Of a stretch of DNA of 43,513 bases, positions 24,862 to 32,880 are shown piece by piece. The notes beneath the pieces are model-generated. The model had not been told where the DNA came from, made no database searches, and saw only the letters and a program-made list of their open reading frames with translations. The stretch is from Streptomyces sp. AV19 (GTDB lineage: Bacteria > Actinomycetota > Actinomycetes > Streptomycetales > Streptomycetaceae). The position numbers and the translations under genes were made by a program. Location of the stretch: positions 1 to 43,513 of the forward strand of contig NZ_JAEAMR010000009.1 of assembly GCF_015999245.1 (NCBI RefSeq). The letters are read 5' to 3'. Numbering within the stretch: position 1 is the first letter of the stretch; each line of letters starts with the position of its first letter.

Positions 24862-25539
24862 GTGACTGTCCTCCCGCCTTCCGCGCCGCACGCGCGCGTC
24901 ATCCTGCTGGCCGGCCCGTCCGGCTCCGGAAAGTCGTCCCTCGCCGCCCTGACCGGGCTGCCGGTCCTCAACCTCGACGACTTCTACAAGGAGGGCACGG
25001 ACCCCACGCTCCCCCGGCTCCCCGACGGCTCGGGCGCCGACTGGGACTCGCCGCTGTCCTGGGACGGGGACGCGGCGGTGGCCGCGATCGAGGCGCTGTG
25101 CCGCACGTCCCGCACCCCCGTGCCGGTGTACGACATCGCCACCAGCTCGCGGACGGGCACGAGCACGCTGGACATCGGCCGCACCCCGCTCTTCGTCGCG
25201 GAGGGCATCTTCGCCGCCGAGGTCATCGAGCGCTGCCGCGAACTGGACGTCCTGGCCGACGCGCTGTGCCTGCGCGGCCGCCCGTCGACGACGTTCCGCC
25301 GCCGCCTCGCCCGCGACCTGCGCGAGGCCCGCAAGCCCGTGCTCTACCTGGTGCGCCGCGGACTGCGGCTGATGCGCGAGGAGCGCGGGATCGTGGCCCG
25401 GCAGACCGCGCTCGGCGCGTTCCCCTGTGGGCGGGACACCGCGATGGGCCGGATCGCGGCCGCGGCGGCCGGGCGGTGCGAGAAGGTCGCGGCGGCGGCG
25501 CCGGAACCCGCGGCCGAGCCCGTGCGGAGCGGGCGATAG
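24862..25539 (+). CDS. Uridine kinase-like P-loop kinase
   Basis: 225 aa from GTG 24862. P-loop GPSGSGKSS at 18-26, then LNLDDFYKEG, in which DDFY is the uridine kinase/phosphoribulokinase signature, and VYDIATSSRTG. The family phosphorylates uridine and cytidine to UMP/CMP, which fits the nucleoside salvage setting. The C-terminal ~25 residues are Ala/Glu-rich. No operator palindrome lies upstream. Its 3' end runs into the G/C homopolymer tract. Confidence 0.85.
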   Translation: MTVLPPSAPHARVILLAGPSGSGKSSLAALTGLPVLNLDDFYKEGTDPTLPRLPDGSGADWDSPLSWDGDAAVAAIEALCRTSRTPVPVYDIATSSRTGTSTLDIGRTPLFVAEGIFAAEVIERCRELDVLADALCLRGRPSTTFRRRLARDLREARKPVLYLVRRGLRLMREERGIVARQTALGAFPCGRDTAMGRIAAAAAGRCEKVAAAAPEPAAEPVRSGR

Positions 25540-25551
25540 GAAACACGGAAG

Positions 25552-25748
25552 CGGGGGGGGGGGCGCCCCCCCCCCCCCCCCCCCCCCCGCCCGCCCGCGC
25601 CCCCCCCCGCCCCCGCCGCCGGGGGGGGGGGGGGGGGGGGGGGGGTTTGGGGGGGGGGGGGGGGCCGCCCCCCCGGGGGCCGGGGGGGGGGGGGGGGGTT
25701 TATACAAACCCGGCCGGGGGGGGCCCCCCCCCCCGGGCCGCCCCCCCG
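25552..25748. other. Homopolymer G/C low-complexity tract (probable sequence artefact)
   Basis: Runs of up to ~25 G or C with a few other bases, between the convergent uridine kinase and sigQ genes. The flanks (GGAAGCGGGGG left, CCCCCCGCTTCC right) are complementary, so a terminator hairpin may stand here that defeated sequencing. The exact bases should not be trusted, and the long reading frames through it are not genes. Confidence 0.75.
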
Positions 25749-25811
25749 CTTCCCTTCCCCCGTTCCCCCTCTTTCCCCTCCCCCTCGTTCCCCCGTGTTC
25801 CCCCCGTCGTC

Positions 25812-26546
25812 CTAGGCCACGAGCTCGCCGAACGACTCCTCGACGCCCCGGCCGGAGCCGATGGCCTCGTCCTCGCGCAGCCGGCGCAGCGAGCGCCAGA
25901 TGCTGCTCTTGACCGTGCCGACGCTGATCCCCAGGATCTCGGCGATCTCCGGGTCGGTGCGGCCCTCGTAGTAGCGCAGCACCAGCATCGTGCGCTGGAG
26001 CTCGGGCAGCCGGGCGAGCGCCTGCCACAGGACGGCGCGCAGCTCGGTGCCGCGCATCGCGTCCTGCTCGCCCACCGTCTCCGGGAGCTCCTCGGTCGGG
26101 TACTCGTTGAGCTTGCGGCGCCGCCAGGCGCTGATGTGCAGATTGGTCATGGTGCGGCGCAGGTAGCCGCCGACCGCCGCCTTGTCCGTGATGCGGTCCC
26201 AGGCGCGGTAGGTGGAGAACAGGGCGCTCTGCAGCAGGTCCTCGGCCTCGTGGCGGTCGCCGGTGAGGTGGTACGCGGTCGCGTAGAGGGAGGCGCGGCG
26301 CTCCTGGACGTAGGCGGTGAACTCGGCCTCGGCGCCGGACATCTCCGTACGCCCGGCCTGCGGCGCCTCCGCCGGCTTCGGCGCGGGCGCGGCGGGCTCG
26401 CCGTAGACGGCCGCGTCGATGGCGGTCAGGTACATCCCCTGCGTGCGGGCCCGCCCGGTGCCGCGGGCGTAGCCCCGCCCGGTCGTCGCGGCGTCGTGCA
26501 GGCGCGTGCGAACTGCGCCGGTGGTGATCGTGTGCAGTGCGTTCAT
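25812..26546 (-). CDS. sigQ: ECF-like RNA polymerase sigma factor SigQ
   Basis: 244 aa from ATG 26546. Sigma region 2 is at about 75-135 (TAYVQERRASLYATAYHLTG, EAEDLLQSALFSTYRAW) and region 4 follows (RTDPEIAEILGISVGTVKSS). An unusual ~70-residue N-terminal extension precedes region 2. Divergent from afsQ1, the arrangement known for sigQ in S. coelicolor, where AfsQ1 activates it and it balances antibiotic output. Identity rests on domain type plus this synteny. Confidence 0.9.
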   Translation of the reverse strand: MNALHTITTGAVRTRLHDAATTGRGYARGTGRARTQGMYLTAIDAAVYGEPAAPAPKPAEAPQAGRTEMSGAEAEFTAYVQERRASLYATAYHLTGDRHEAEDLLQSALFSTYRAWDRITDKAAVGGYLRRTMTNLHISAWRRRKLNEYPTEELPETVGEQDAMRGTELRAVLWQALARLPELQRTMLVLRYYEGRTDPEIAEILGISVGTVKSSIWRSLRRLREDEAIGSGRGVEESFGELVA

Positions 26547-26650
26547 CTCGCGCCCCCCGTCGGTGGTGCCCGTTGGTCCGTGGTCCGGACCGCTCTCCGC
26601 CCGGTGAACAGAAGCCTGCCGGGCCAGTTTCATGGCGCTGTCCGCCGACT

Positions 26651-26666
26651 GTCACAGCCGTGCAAC
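26651..26666. promoter_or_regulatory. Candidate AfsQ1-binding site
   Basis: GTCAC-AGCCGT-GCAAC fits the published AfsQ1 consensus GTNAC-N6-GTNAC with one mismatch in the second half. It lies between sigQ and afsQ1, a position known for AfsQ1 autoregulation in S. coelicolor. Confidence 0.6.
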
Positions 26667-26670
26667 AGCG

Positions 26671-26695
26671 GCGGGGCCCGTCGTCACGGGCCCGC
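26671..26695. promoter_or_regulatory. GC inverted repeat in the sigQ-afsQ1 intergenic region
   Basis: GCGGGGCCCGT-CGTC-ACGGGCCCGC, a 10-bp stem with one bulged G, right next to the AfsQ1-box candidate. It could be an operator or a leader hairpin. Confidence 0.4.
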
Positions 26696-26753
26696 GGGGA
26701 GGCCCCCGGAGCGGAAGTCGAACTACCGCCCAGACGTAGGCCAGAATGACCAC

Positions 26754-27431
26754 GTGCCTTTCCTGTTGCTGATCGAGGACGACGACGCCATCCGCACGGC
26801 CCTCGAGTTCTCCCTGTCGCGCCAGGGTCACCGCGTGGTGACCGCGGCCTCGGGCGAGGACGGCCTGAAGCTGCTGCGCGAGCAGCGGCCGGACCTGATC
26901 GTGCTGGATGTGATGCTGCCCGGGATCGACGGCTTCGAGGTCTGCCGCCGCATCCGGCGCACCGACCAGCTGCCGATCATCCTGCTCACGGCCCGCAACG
27001 ACGACATCGACGTCGTGGTCGGCCTGGAGTCCGGGGCGGACGACTACGTGGTCAAGCCCGTGCAGGGCCGGGTGCTGGACGCCCGGATCCGCGCGGTGCT
27101 GCGCCGCGGCGAACGCGAGTCCAGCGACTCGGCGACCTTCGGCTCGCTGGTGATCGACCGCTCGGCGATGACGGTCACCAAGAACGGGGAGGACCTCCAG
27201 CTCACACCGACCGAGCTGCGGCTGCTGCTGGAGCTGAGCCGCCGCCCGGGCCAGGCGCTCTCCCGCCAGCAGCTGCTGCGGCTGGTCTGGGAGCACGACT
27301 ACCTGGGCGACTCGCGGCTGGTGGACGCCTGTGTGCAGCGGCTGCGCGCCAAGGTCGAGGACGTGCCGTCCTCCCCCACCCTGATCCGCACGGTCCGGGG
27401 CGTCGGCTACCGCCTCGACTCGCCGCAGTGA
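26754..27431 (+). CDS. afsQ1: Two-component response regulator AfsQ1
   Basis: 225 aa from GTG 26754, the length of S. coelicolor AfsQ1. The receiver domain has the acidic pocket D9-D11, phospho-acceptor D52 in LDVMLPGIDG, and a lysine in DYVVKP. The C-terminal OmpR-type winged helix follows (LTPTELRLLLELSRRPGQAL, RTVRGVGYRL). With AfsQ2 it activates sigQ and pathway-specific regulators of antibiotics under nitrogen-rich conditions in S. coelicolor. It overlaps afsQ2 by 4 nt. A CAGAAT box 6 nt before the GTG suggests a leaderless start. Confidence 0.95.
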   Translation: MPFLLLIEDDDAIRTALEFSLSRQGHRVVTAASGEDGLKLLREQRPDLIVLDVMLPGIDGFEVCRRIRRTDQLPIILLTARNDDIDVVVGLESGADDYVVKPVQGRVLDARIRAVLRRGERESSDSATFGSLVIDRSAMTVTKNGEDLQLTPTELRLLLELSRRPGQALSRQQLLRLVWEHDYLGDSRLVDACVQRLRAKVEDVPSSPTLIRTVRGVGYRLDSPQ

Positions 27432-29029
27432 CAGCAGTGGCAGCGACATCAGTGAATGGCGAGGTCGACGAGACAGTGACAGAACGGCCCGGACGGGTGC
27501 GGGGCTGGGCCGCGGTCAGGAACCTGATGCGGCTCAGCGTGCGGTGGATCAGCCTGCGGCTGCGGCTGATGCTGGTCTTCGCGCTGGTGGCCCTGGCCGC
27601 CGCCGTGTCCGCGTCCGCCATCGCCTACTGGCTCAACCGCGACGCGGTCCTGACCCGGACGCAGAACGCGGCGCTGGACGACTTCCGCAAGTCGCTCCAG
27701 GACAACACCGGCACGCTGCCGCTGACCCCCACCTGCCCCGAGCTCCAGGAGGCCGCGGACCGGATGGCGGCGACCTCGCAGAAGTACGAGGTGCTGCTGA
27801 TCGGCCGGGTCAAGGGCGGCGGCGAGTGCGCCGCGCCCTCCAATCGCGACCTGTTCACCCTCAAGGCCGTGCCGAAGTCCCTGATCACGGCGGTGAACCG
27901 GGAGCGTAAGGTCGACGAGTCCAACCCGTACCCGTACCACCTGTACTGGCAGCGGATCACCCTCGACGGCCAGCCCTACCTCGTCGGCGGGGCCAAGGTG
28001 ATCGGCGGCGGCCCCACCGGCTATCTGCTCAAGTCGCTGGAGAACGAGCGCCAGGACCTCAACTCGCTCGCCTGGTCGCTGGGGATCGCCACCGCCCTGG
28101 CCCTGATCGGCTCGGCCCTGCTCGCCCAGGCCGCCGCCTCGACGGTGCTGCGGCCCGTCCAGCGGCTGGGCGAGGCGGCCCGCCGCCTCGGCGAGGGCAA
28201 GCTGGAGACCCGGCTGGACGTGTCGGGCACCGACGAACTGGCCGAGCTGTCGCGGACGTTCAACAAGGCCGCCGAGTCGCTGGAGAAGCGGGTGGAGGAG
28301 CTGAGCGCCCGGGAGTCGGCGAGCCGGCGGTTCGTCGCGGATATGTCGCACGAGCTGCGCACCCCGCTGACCGCGATCACCGCGGTCACGGAGGTCCTGG
28401 AGGACGAGGCGGACTCCCTCGACCCGATGATCGCTCCCGCGGTGCAGCTCGTGGTGAGCGAGACGCGGCGGCTGAACGACCTGGTGGAGAATCTGATGGA
28501 GGTCACCCGCTTCGACGCGGGCACGGCCCGGCTCGTCCTGGACGACGTGGACGTCGCCGACCAGGTCACCGCCTGCATCGACGCGCGCGCCTGGCTGGAC
28601 GCCGTCGAACTGGACGCCGAGCGCGGCATCATGGCCCGGCTCGACCCGCGCCGCCTGGACGTCATCCTGGCCAACCTGATCGGCAACGCCCTCAAGCACG
28701 GCGGCTCTCCGGTCCGGGTGAAGGTGCGCCCGGTGGAGGACCGGCTGATCATCGAGGTCCGCGACCACGGCCCCGGCATCCCCGAGGACGTCCTGCCGCA
28801 CGTCTTCGACCGCTTCTACAAGGCGAGCGCCTCCCGCCCGCGCTCCGAGGGCAGCGGCCTGGGCCTGTCCATCGCCCTGGAGAACGCGCACATCCACGGC
28901 GGCGAGATCACCGCCGCCAACTCCCCCGAGGGCGGCGCGGTCTTCACCCTGGCCCTGCCCCTCGACGTCTCCGCCGCGGACGGCGGGAACGACTCCGCGC
29001 AGGGTCCGGACCAGGAGGACGCCACATGA
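27428..29029 (+). CDS. afsQ2: Two-component sensor histidine kinase AfsQ2
   Basis: 533 aa, GTG start overlapping the afsQ1 stop. TM1 at ~43-67, an extracytoplasmic sensor of ~140 residues with two Cys (TCPEL and GECAAPS), TM2 near 210-235, a HAMP linker, HisKA with the phospho-acceptor in DMSHELRTPLTAI, and HATPase with NLIGNALKHGG, RDHGPGIP and GSGLGLSIALE. The signal is unknown; in S. coelicolor it responds to nitrogen status, glutamate medium in particular. The next gene overlaps by 4 nt. Confidence 0.95.
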   Translation: MTAVAATSVNGEVDETVTERPGRVRGWAAVRNLMRLSVRWISLRLRLMLVFALVALAAAVSASAIAYWLNRDAVLTRTQNAALDDFRKSLQDNTGTLPLTPTCPELQEAADRMAATSQKYEVLLIGRVKGGGECAAPSNRDLFTLKAVPKSLITAVNRERKVDESNPYPYHLYWQRITLDGQPYLVGGAKVIGGGPTGYLLKSLENERQDLNSLAWSLGIATALALIGSALLAQAAASTVLRPVQRLGEAARRLGEGKLETRLDVSGTDELAELSRTFNKAAESLEKRVEELSARESASRRFVADMSHELRTPLTAITAVTEVLEDEADSLDPMIAPAVQLVVSETRRLNDLVENLMEVTRFDAGTARLVLDDVDVADQVTACIDARAWLDAVELDAERGIMARLDPRRLDVILANLIGNALKHGGSPVRVKVRPVEDRLIIEVRDHGPGIPEDVLPHVFDRFYKASASRPRSEGSGLGLSIALENAHIHGGEITAANSPEGGAVFTLALPLDVSAADGGNDSAQGPDQEDAT

Positions 29030-29610
29030 GGCGCGCGGCGCGCGGGGCCGCGCTCGCCGCGGCGGTGACCGCGGTGTGCGCGCTCGCCTCGGGGTGCGGG
29101 ATCCGGGGCACCGCCGTGCCCGTCGACGCCGGCAGCGCGCCCTCGCGGGCGTCGTGCCTGGTGCGTCCGGGCGCCACGGCCGCCACGCCGCGGAGCGGCA
29201 CGGAGCTGCCCGTGCAGTTGCTGTGCGCCTCCCAGCTGGTCGCCGTCGTCCGGACGGTCGCGGCGCCCGGCCGCGACGGGGCGCTGGGCACGGCCCAGGT
29301 GCTCCTGGACGAACTGCGCCGCCCGCTCTCGTCCGGCGAGGAGTCCGCCGGCCTCTCCAGCGAGGTGCCGTCGCACCTCACCGTCACCGGCGGGCGGCGG
29401 GACGACCCGCCGGGAACGCTGCGCCTGAGCACCGCCCCGGACGCGCTGCCGCCCAAGGCCCTGTCGCAGATCGTCTGCACCTTCGCGGGCACGGCGGCGG
29501 CCGGCGGCCGGAACGCGGTGTCCCTGGGCGGGCCGGGCGGCGAGGCGCCGCGCTCGTACCCCTGCACGGAGGAGACGCGCGCCCATCCGGAGAGCGCGCC
29601 GGGCGCCTGA
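29026..29610 (+). CDS. AfsQ-associated lipoprotein
   Basis: 194 aa. Lipoprotein signal with lipobox LASGC and acylated C24. The mature domain is Ala/Gly/Pro-rich, with two further Cys pairs (SCLV, LCAS and IVCTF, YPCTE) and no known fold. It corresponds to the third gene of the S. coelicolor afsQ operon (SCO4905), thought to act with the sensor AfsQ2 outside the membrane. Translationally coupled to afsQ2. Confidence 0.85.
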   Translation: MRRAARGAALAAAVTAVCALASGCGIRGTAVPVDAGSAPSRASCLVRPGATAATPRSGTELPVQLLCASQLVAVVRTVAAPGRDGALGTAQVLLDELRRPLSSGEESAGLSSEVPSHLTVTGGRRDDPPGTLRLSTAPDALPPKALSQIVCTFAGTAAAGGRNAVSLGGPGGEAPRSYPCTEETRAHPESAPGA

Positions 29611-29637
29611 CGCGCGGGGCGCTCGTCGTGGCTCGTC

Positions 29638-30243
29638 GTGGCCGGAACCGCGCGCCCCGCGCACCGCGTCCTGTGGGGCGTGCAGCGTCATGGTTACGGC
29701 GGTACGCCCGCCCTACGACACCGCTACCGCCTCGCGGGCTGCGTGCTCCTCGCCGCCCACCTGGTCGTGGTGGGCTGGCTGGCCGTGCGCCCCCTGACCG
29801 CCCCCTGGGTGTCCGCCGCGCACCGGGAGCCGTTCGCCACCCTCCGCGCGGACCTGGCGCTCGGCCCGTGGGAGGCGGCGCGCACGATCGGCTCCGCGGT
29901 GCTTCCGTTCGCCCCCCTCGGGGTGCTGCTGCCCTGGGCGGGCGGCCGTGTCGCGGCGTCCCCGCTGGGATCGCTGGCCCGGACGGTCTTCACGAGCGCG
30001 ATGATCGCGTTGGTGTTGCAGGTGGTTCGGGGGGGTGTGGTGGGGCAGGTGCTGGACCTGGATGCGCTGCTGCTGAATGTGACCGGTGTTGCCGTTGCGC
30101 ACCTGGCCGTTGTGCCGGCGGTGCGGGCGCGTTTGCGGCGCCGGGTGCCGCGATCCTCTTCGGCGCCGCCTGAGCCGACGGCGACGCCGTCGACGGGCCT
30201 GACGCCGTCGGCACCGCTCTCGCGGGTGGGGGTTGCGCCGTAG
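29638..30243 (+). CDS. VanZ-like membrane protein
   Basis: 201 aa, GTG start at 29638. Segments YRLAGCVLLAAHLVVVGWLA, IGSAVLPFAPLGVLLPWAGG and VFTSAMIALVLQVVR, then GQVLDLDALLLNVTGVAVAH, give the VanZ pattern of four helices with the conserved acidic DLDDLLLN-type motif. The last ~40 residues are Pro/Ser-rich and cytoplasmic. Family function is poorly known; VanZ itself gives teicoplanin resistance. 27 nt after the lipoprotein gene. Confidence 0.75.
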   Translation: MAGTARPAHRVLWGVQRHGYGGTPALRHRYRLAGCVLLAAHLVVVGWLAVRPLTAPWVSAAHREPFATLRADLALGPWEAARTIGSAVLPFAPLGVLLPWAGGRVAASPLGSLARTVFTSAMIALVLQVVRGGVVGQVLDLDALLLNVTGVAVAHLAVVPAVRARLRRRVPRSSSAPPEPTATPSTGLTPSAPLSRVGVAP

Positions 30244-30311
30244 ACGGTTACTGAAGTTGTCATCGTGATGTCATCAGCTGAGTTGGGTTCGCCCCTGCTT
30301 ATCCTGGCCGC

Positions 30312-30785
30312 ATGACTGAGACGCACACCTATGACGTAGTGATTGAATGGACCGGCAACCTCGGCTCAGGAACGGATAGTTATCGCTCCTTCAGTCGTGC
30401 TCATGAAGTCCTGGCGACTGGGAAGACTCCCATCGCCGCCTCCTCCGATCCGGCCTTTCGCGGCGACCCGGCCCGCTGGAACCCCGAGGAACTGCTTGTG
30501 GCCTCTGTCGCCCAGTGCCACATGCTCTGGTACCTCCACCTGTGCGCTGTCGGCGGAGTGACCGTTGTCGACTACGAAGACCGGGCCCACGGGGTCATGA
30601 CCATGGACGCGAGCGGCGGCGGGGGCCAGATAACCGAGGTCACACTTCGTCCCGAGGTGACCGTCGCCGATGTCTCGATGACGGACAAGGCCCGCGCACT
30701 GCACGACGAAGTGCACTCGGTGTGCTTCATCGCCCGCTCAGTGAACTTCCCCATCCGCCATGAACCACTGATCCGTGTCCAGTAA
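30312..30785 (+). CDS. OsmC family protein
   Basis: 157 aa from ATG 30312. The OsmC/Ohr redox pair is present: first Cys in VASVAQCHMLWYL, second in HDEVHSVCFIARSVNFPI. The N-terminal WTGNLGSGTDSYRSFSRAHE is the family's usual start. These proteins reduce organic or inorganic peroxides; the substrate cannot be inferred. The GC content and codon use of this gene are a little lower than its neighbours'. Confidence 0.88.
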   Translation: MTETHTYDVVIEWTGNLGSGTDSYRSFSRAHEVLATGKTPIAASSDPAFRGDPARWNPEELLVASVAQCHMLWYLHLCAVGGVTVVDYEDRAHGVMTMDASGGGGQITEVTLRPEVTVADVSMTDKARALHDEVHSVCFIARSVNFPIRHEPLIRVQ

Positions 30786-30953
30786 GGGCCGAGCTGCTGA
30801 GCTTTGACGCGTCGTGCCGGCACACCGATCCGCCTGTCGGGTTGTGGAGTCCGGTCGCGGCGTGGCATCCGTCGATGAGGCCGCTGCGGTACTGAATGCG
30901 GCGAAGACCGCTGCGCAGGAGGCGCATCAGGTTCCTTGCGCTCCGCGCGGATT

Positions 30954-30976
30954 GTCCTCAAACGCCGGACGGGCTG
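30954..30976 (-). repeat. Dispersed 23-bp intergenic repeat, copy 2
   Basis: Reverse-strand copy with one mismatch (GTCCTCAAACGCC). It leads into the 40-bp palindrome at 30965-31004. Region 30786-31040, without a gene, otherwise shows only GC-rich inverted repeats. Confidence 0.8.
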
Positions 30977-31004
30977 AATCGGCGCGCCGATTCAGCCCGT
31001 CCGG
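30965..31004. repeat. Perfect 40-bp palindrome
   Basis: CCGGACGGGCTGAATCGGCG and its exact complement without a spacer, in the 3' region of the secreted protein gene at 31041. It can form a 20-bp hairpin and may act as a terminator or a recombination hot spot. Confidence 0.8.
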
Positions 31005-31040
31005 GGGAGGGTCCGGGGCAAAAAACACCCCCGACCGGCC

Positions 31041-31469
31041 TCAGCCGCGATTGCCGCCCAAGAGATTCGGCGTCGACAGCCCCTTCGGCAGGCCACCCGC
31101 CGGCACGAGCCCCAGCAGACCCCCGTTGCCCTTGTTGTCCGCGGGCGCCGCCTGGGGCGCCGACTGCGGTGCCGCCTCCGGCGCCTTCGGCGCGGGCGCC
31201 GGGAAGAACGCCTTGTCCAGCGCCATGGCCGTGGACTTCATCGCCGACGAGCCCAGCGCCCGGTTCCCCGCCTCGATCAGCGGCCCGCCCGGCAGGAGCG
31301 GCGCGACCTGCTCGATCGGCAGGCTGCGGCTCGTGCCCGCGGCCAGGCCCGTCGCCCGCTCCAGCGGGCCGGCGTGGGGAGCCGCGGCCGACGCGGTGCC
31401 CGCCGCGACGACGGCGACGGCCGCGCCGAGAGCCGCGGCACCGAAGGTCTTGATGATTCCCTGCTTCAT
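31041..31469 (-). CDS. Secreted Pro/Ala/Gly-rich protein
   Basis: 142 aa from ATG 31469. Signal peptide with core AALGAAVAVVAAG and ASA-A cleavage near residue 28. The mature protein is low in charge and has a Pro-Ala linker with KAPEAAPQSAPQAAPADNKG, then a Gly/Leu-rich C-terminus (GGLLGLVPAGGLPKG). No cysteines. No known domain. Downstream of add on the same strand and separated by the add terminator. Confidence 0.75.
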   Translation of the reverse strand: MKQGIIKTFGAAALGAAVAVVAAGTASAAAPHAGPLERATGLAAGTSRSLPIEQVAPLLPGGPLIEAGNRALGSSAMKSTAMALDKAFFPAPAPKAPEAAPQSAPQAAPADNKGNGGLLGLVPAGGLPKGLSTPNLLGGNRG

Positions 31470-31553
31470 CTGCGATCTGTCCTCGTGACGGTGATGGATG
31501 AATTCCGGGCGGCTTTGCAACCTAGTCACGACAACGAGGGGCCGGCAGTGAAT

Positions 31554-31588
31554 GACACGGCCGGGAGATTTGAATTCCCGGCCGTGTC
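31554..31588 (-). terminator. Terminator after add
   Basis: Perfect 13-bp stem (GACACGGCCGGGA / TCCCGGCCGTGTC) with a 9-nt loop, about 60 nt past the add stop on the reverse strand. Confidence 0.75.
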
Positions 31589-31648
31589 CGCCGTATTGAG
31601 GGCCGATAGACGGTCAGTCGTACCGGCGGATCCGCCTGGCAGATCCGC

Positions 31649-32776
31649 CTAGCGGAACAGCCACTCCGACTTGATCTCGGCATAACCCGGCTTGATCACA
31701 TCGTTGATCATCGCAAGACGTTCGTCGAATGGAATGAAGGCGGACTTCATCGCATTGACGGTGAACCACTGCATGTCGTCGAGCGTGTAGCCGAACGCCG
31801 AGACCAGGTGCTCGAATTCACGGGTCATGCTGGTACCGCTCATCAGCCGATTATCGGTGTTCACGGTCGCGCGGAAGCGCAGCTTGCTCAGCAGGCCGAT
31901 CGGGTGCTCCTGGTAGGAAGTCGCCGCCCCGGTCTGGAGGTTCGAGGTGGGGCACATCTCCAGGGGAATGCGCTTGTCGCGCACGTAGGAGGCGAGCCGG
32001 CCGAGCTTGACCGTACCGTCCTCGGCGACGTCGATGTCGTCGATGATCCGCACGCCGTGGCCGAGCCGGTCGGCACCGCACCACTGGAGCGCCTGCCAGA
32101 TCGACGGGAGGCCGAATGCCTCGCCCGCGTGGATGGTGAAGTGGTTGTTCTCGCGCTTGAGGTATTCGAAGGCGTCGAGGTGGCGGGTGGGAGGGAAGCC
32201 CGCCTCGGCGCCCGCGATGTCGAAGCCGGCGACGCCGGAGTCGCGGTAGCGGTTGGCGAGTTCGGCGATCTCCAGGGCGCGGGCGGCGTGCCGCATCGCG
32301 GTCAGCAGCGCGCCGACGCGGATGCGGTGACCATTGGCGCGAGCCCGGCGCTCGCCCTCGCGGAAGCCCTCGTTGACGGCCTCGACGACCTCTTCGAGGG
32401 TGAGCCCGGCCTCCAGGTGCTGCTCGGGGGCGTAGCGCACCTCGGCGTAGACGACGCCGTCCGCGGCCAGGTCCTCGGCGCACTCGGCGGCGACCCGGAA
32501 CAGGGCCTCCCGGGTCTGCATGACGGCACAGGTGTGCGCGAAGGTCTCCAGGTAGCGCTCCAGCGAGCCCGAGTCGGCGGCCTCGCGGAACCATATGCCG
32601 AGCTTCTCGGGGTCGGTCTCGGGGAGGCGGTCGTAGCCGGTCTCGCGGGCCAGCTCGACGACGGTGGCGGGGCGCAGACCGCCGTCGAGGTGGTCGTGGA
32701 GCAGCACCTTCGGGGCGCGACGGATCTGTTCGGGAGTGGGAACGGTCCCGGGGAGGTTGGTGGTCTCGCTCGTCAT
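31649..32776 (-). CDS. add: Adenosine deaminase
   Basis: 375 aa from ATG 32776. Converts (deoxy)adenosine to (deoxy)inosine, which PNP then cleaves. Zn ligands H27 and H29 in [12 protein letters not shown]. Substrate and catalytic segments: the conserved HAGEA, HGVRI and CPTSN motifs. Length is normal. The start codon follows a TAGAGT box by 6 nt and the CTACGCGCGTAG operator by 16 nt, so the mRNA is probably leaderless and under the same control as PNP and deoC. Divergent from the alpha/beta hydrolase-like gene. Confidence 0.95.
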   Translation of the reverse strand: MTSETTNLPGTVPTPEQIRRAPKVLLHDHLDGGLRPATVVELARETGYDRLPETDPEKLGIWFREAADSGSLERYLETFAHTCAVMQTREALFRVAAECAEDLAADGVVYAEVRYAPEQHLEAGLTLEEVVEAVNEGFREGERRARANGHRIRVGALLTAMRHAARALEIAELANRYRDSGVAGFDIAGAEAGFPPTRHLDAFEYLKRENNHFTIHAGEAFGLPSIWQALQWCGADRLGHGVRIIDDIDVAEDGTVKLGRLASYVRDKRIPLEMCPTSNLQTGAATSYQEHPIGLLSKLRFRATVNTDNRLMSGTSMTREFEHLVSAFGYTLDDMQWFTVNAMKSAFIPFDERLAMINDVIKPGYAEIKSEWLFR

Positions 32777-32782
32777 TTCGGC

Positions 32783-32788
32783 ACTCTA
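32783..32788 (-). promoter_or_regulatory. -10 box of add, leaderless
   Basis: TAGAGT on the reverse strand, 6 nt before the ATG at 32776, directly downstream of the operator palindrome. No Shine-Dalgarno sequence. Confidence 0.5.
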
Positions 32789-32792
32789 GCCC

Positions 32793-32804
32793 CTACGCGC
32801 GTAG
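32793..32804. promoter_or_regulatory. Nucleoside-regulon operator, copy 3 (add)
   Basis: CTACGCGCGTAG, 4 nt upstream of the candidate -10 box of add. It also lies 76 bp before the divergent gene at 32881, which may be co-regulated. Confidence 0.85.
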
Positions 32805-32880
32805 ATGGGAGGGAACGATACGGAACGGTGACCCGTCGGCGGGGTGGACAGCGTGTGTGGTTCTGCCATCGTTGTCTGCC

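Noticed and set aside
25427..25912. Gly/Pro-only reading frames through the G/C tract
   Set aside because: They are translations of homopolymers and overlap the real ends of the uridine kinase and sigQ genes.
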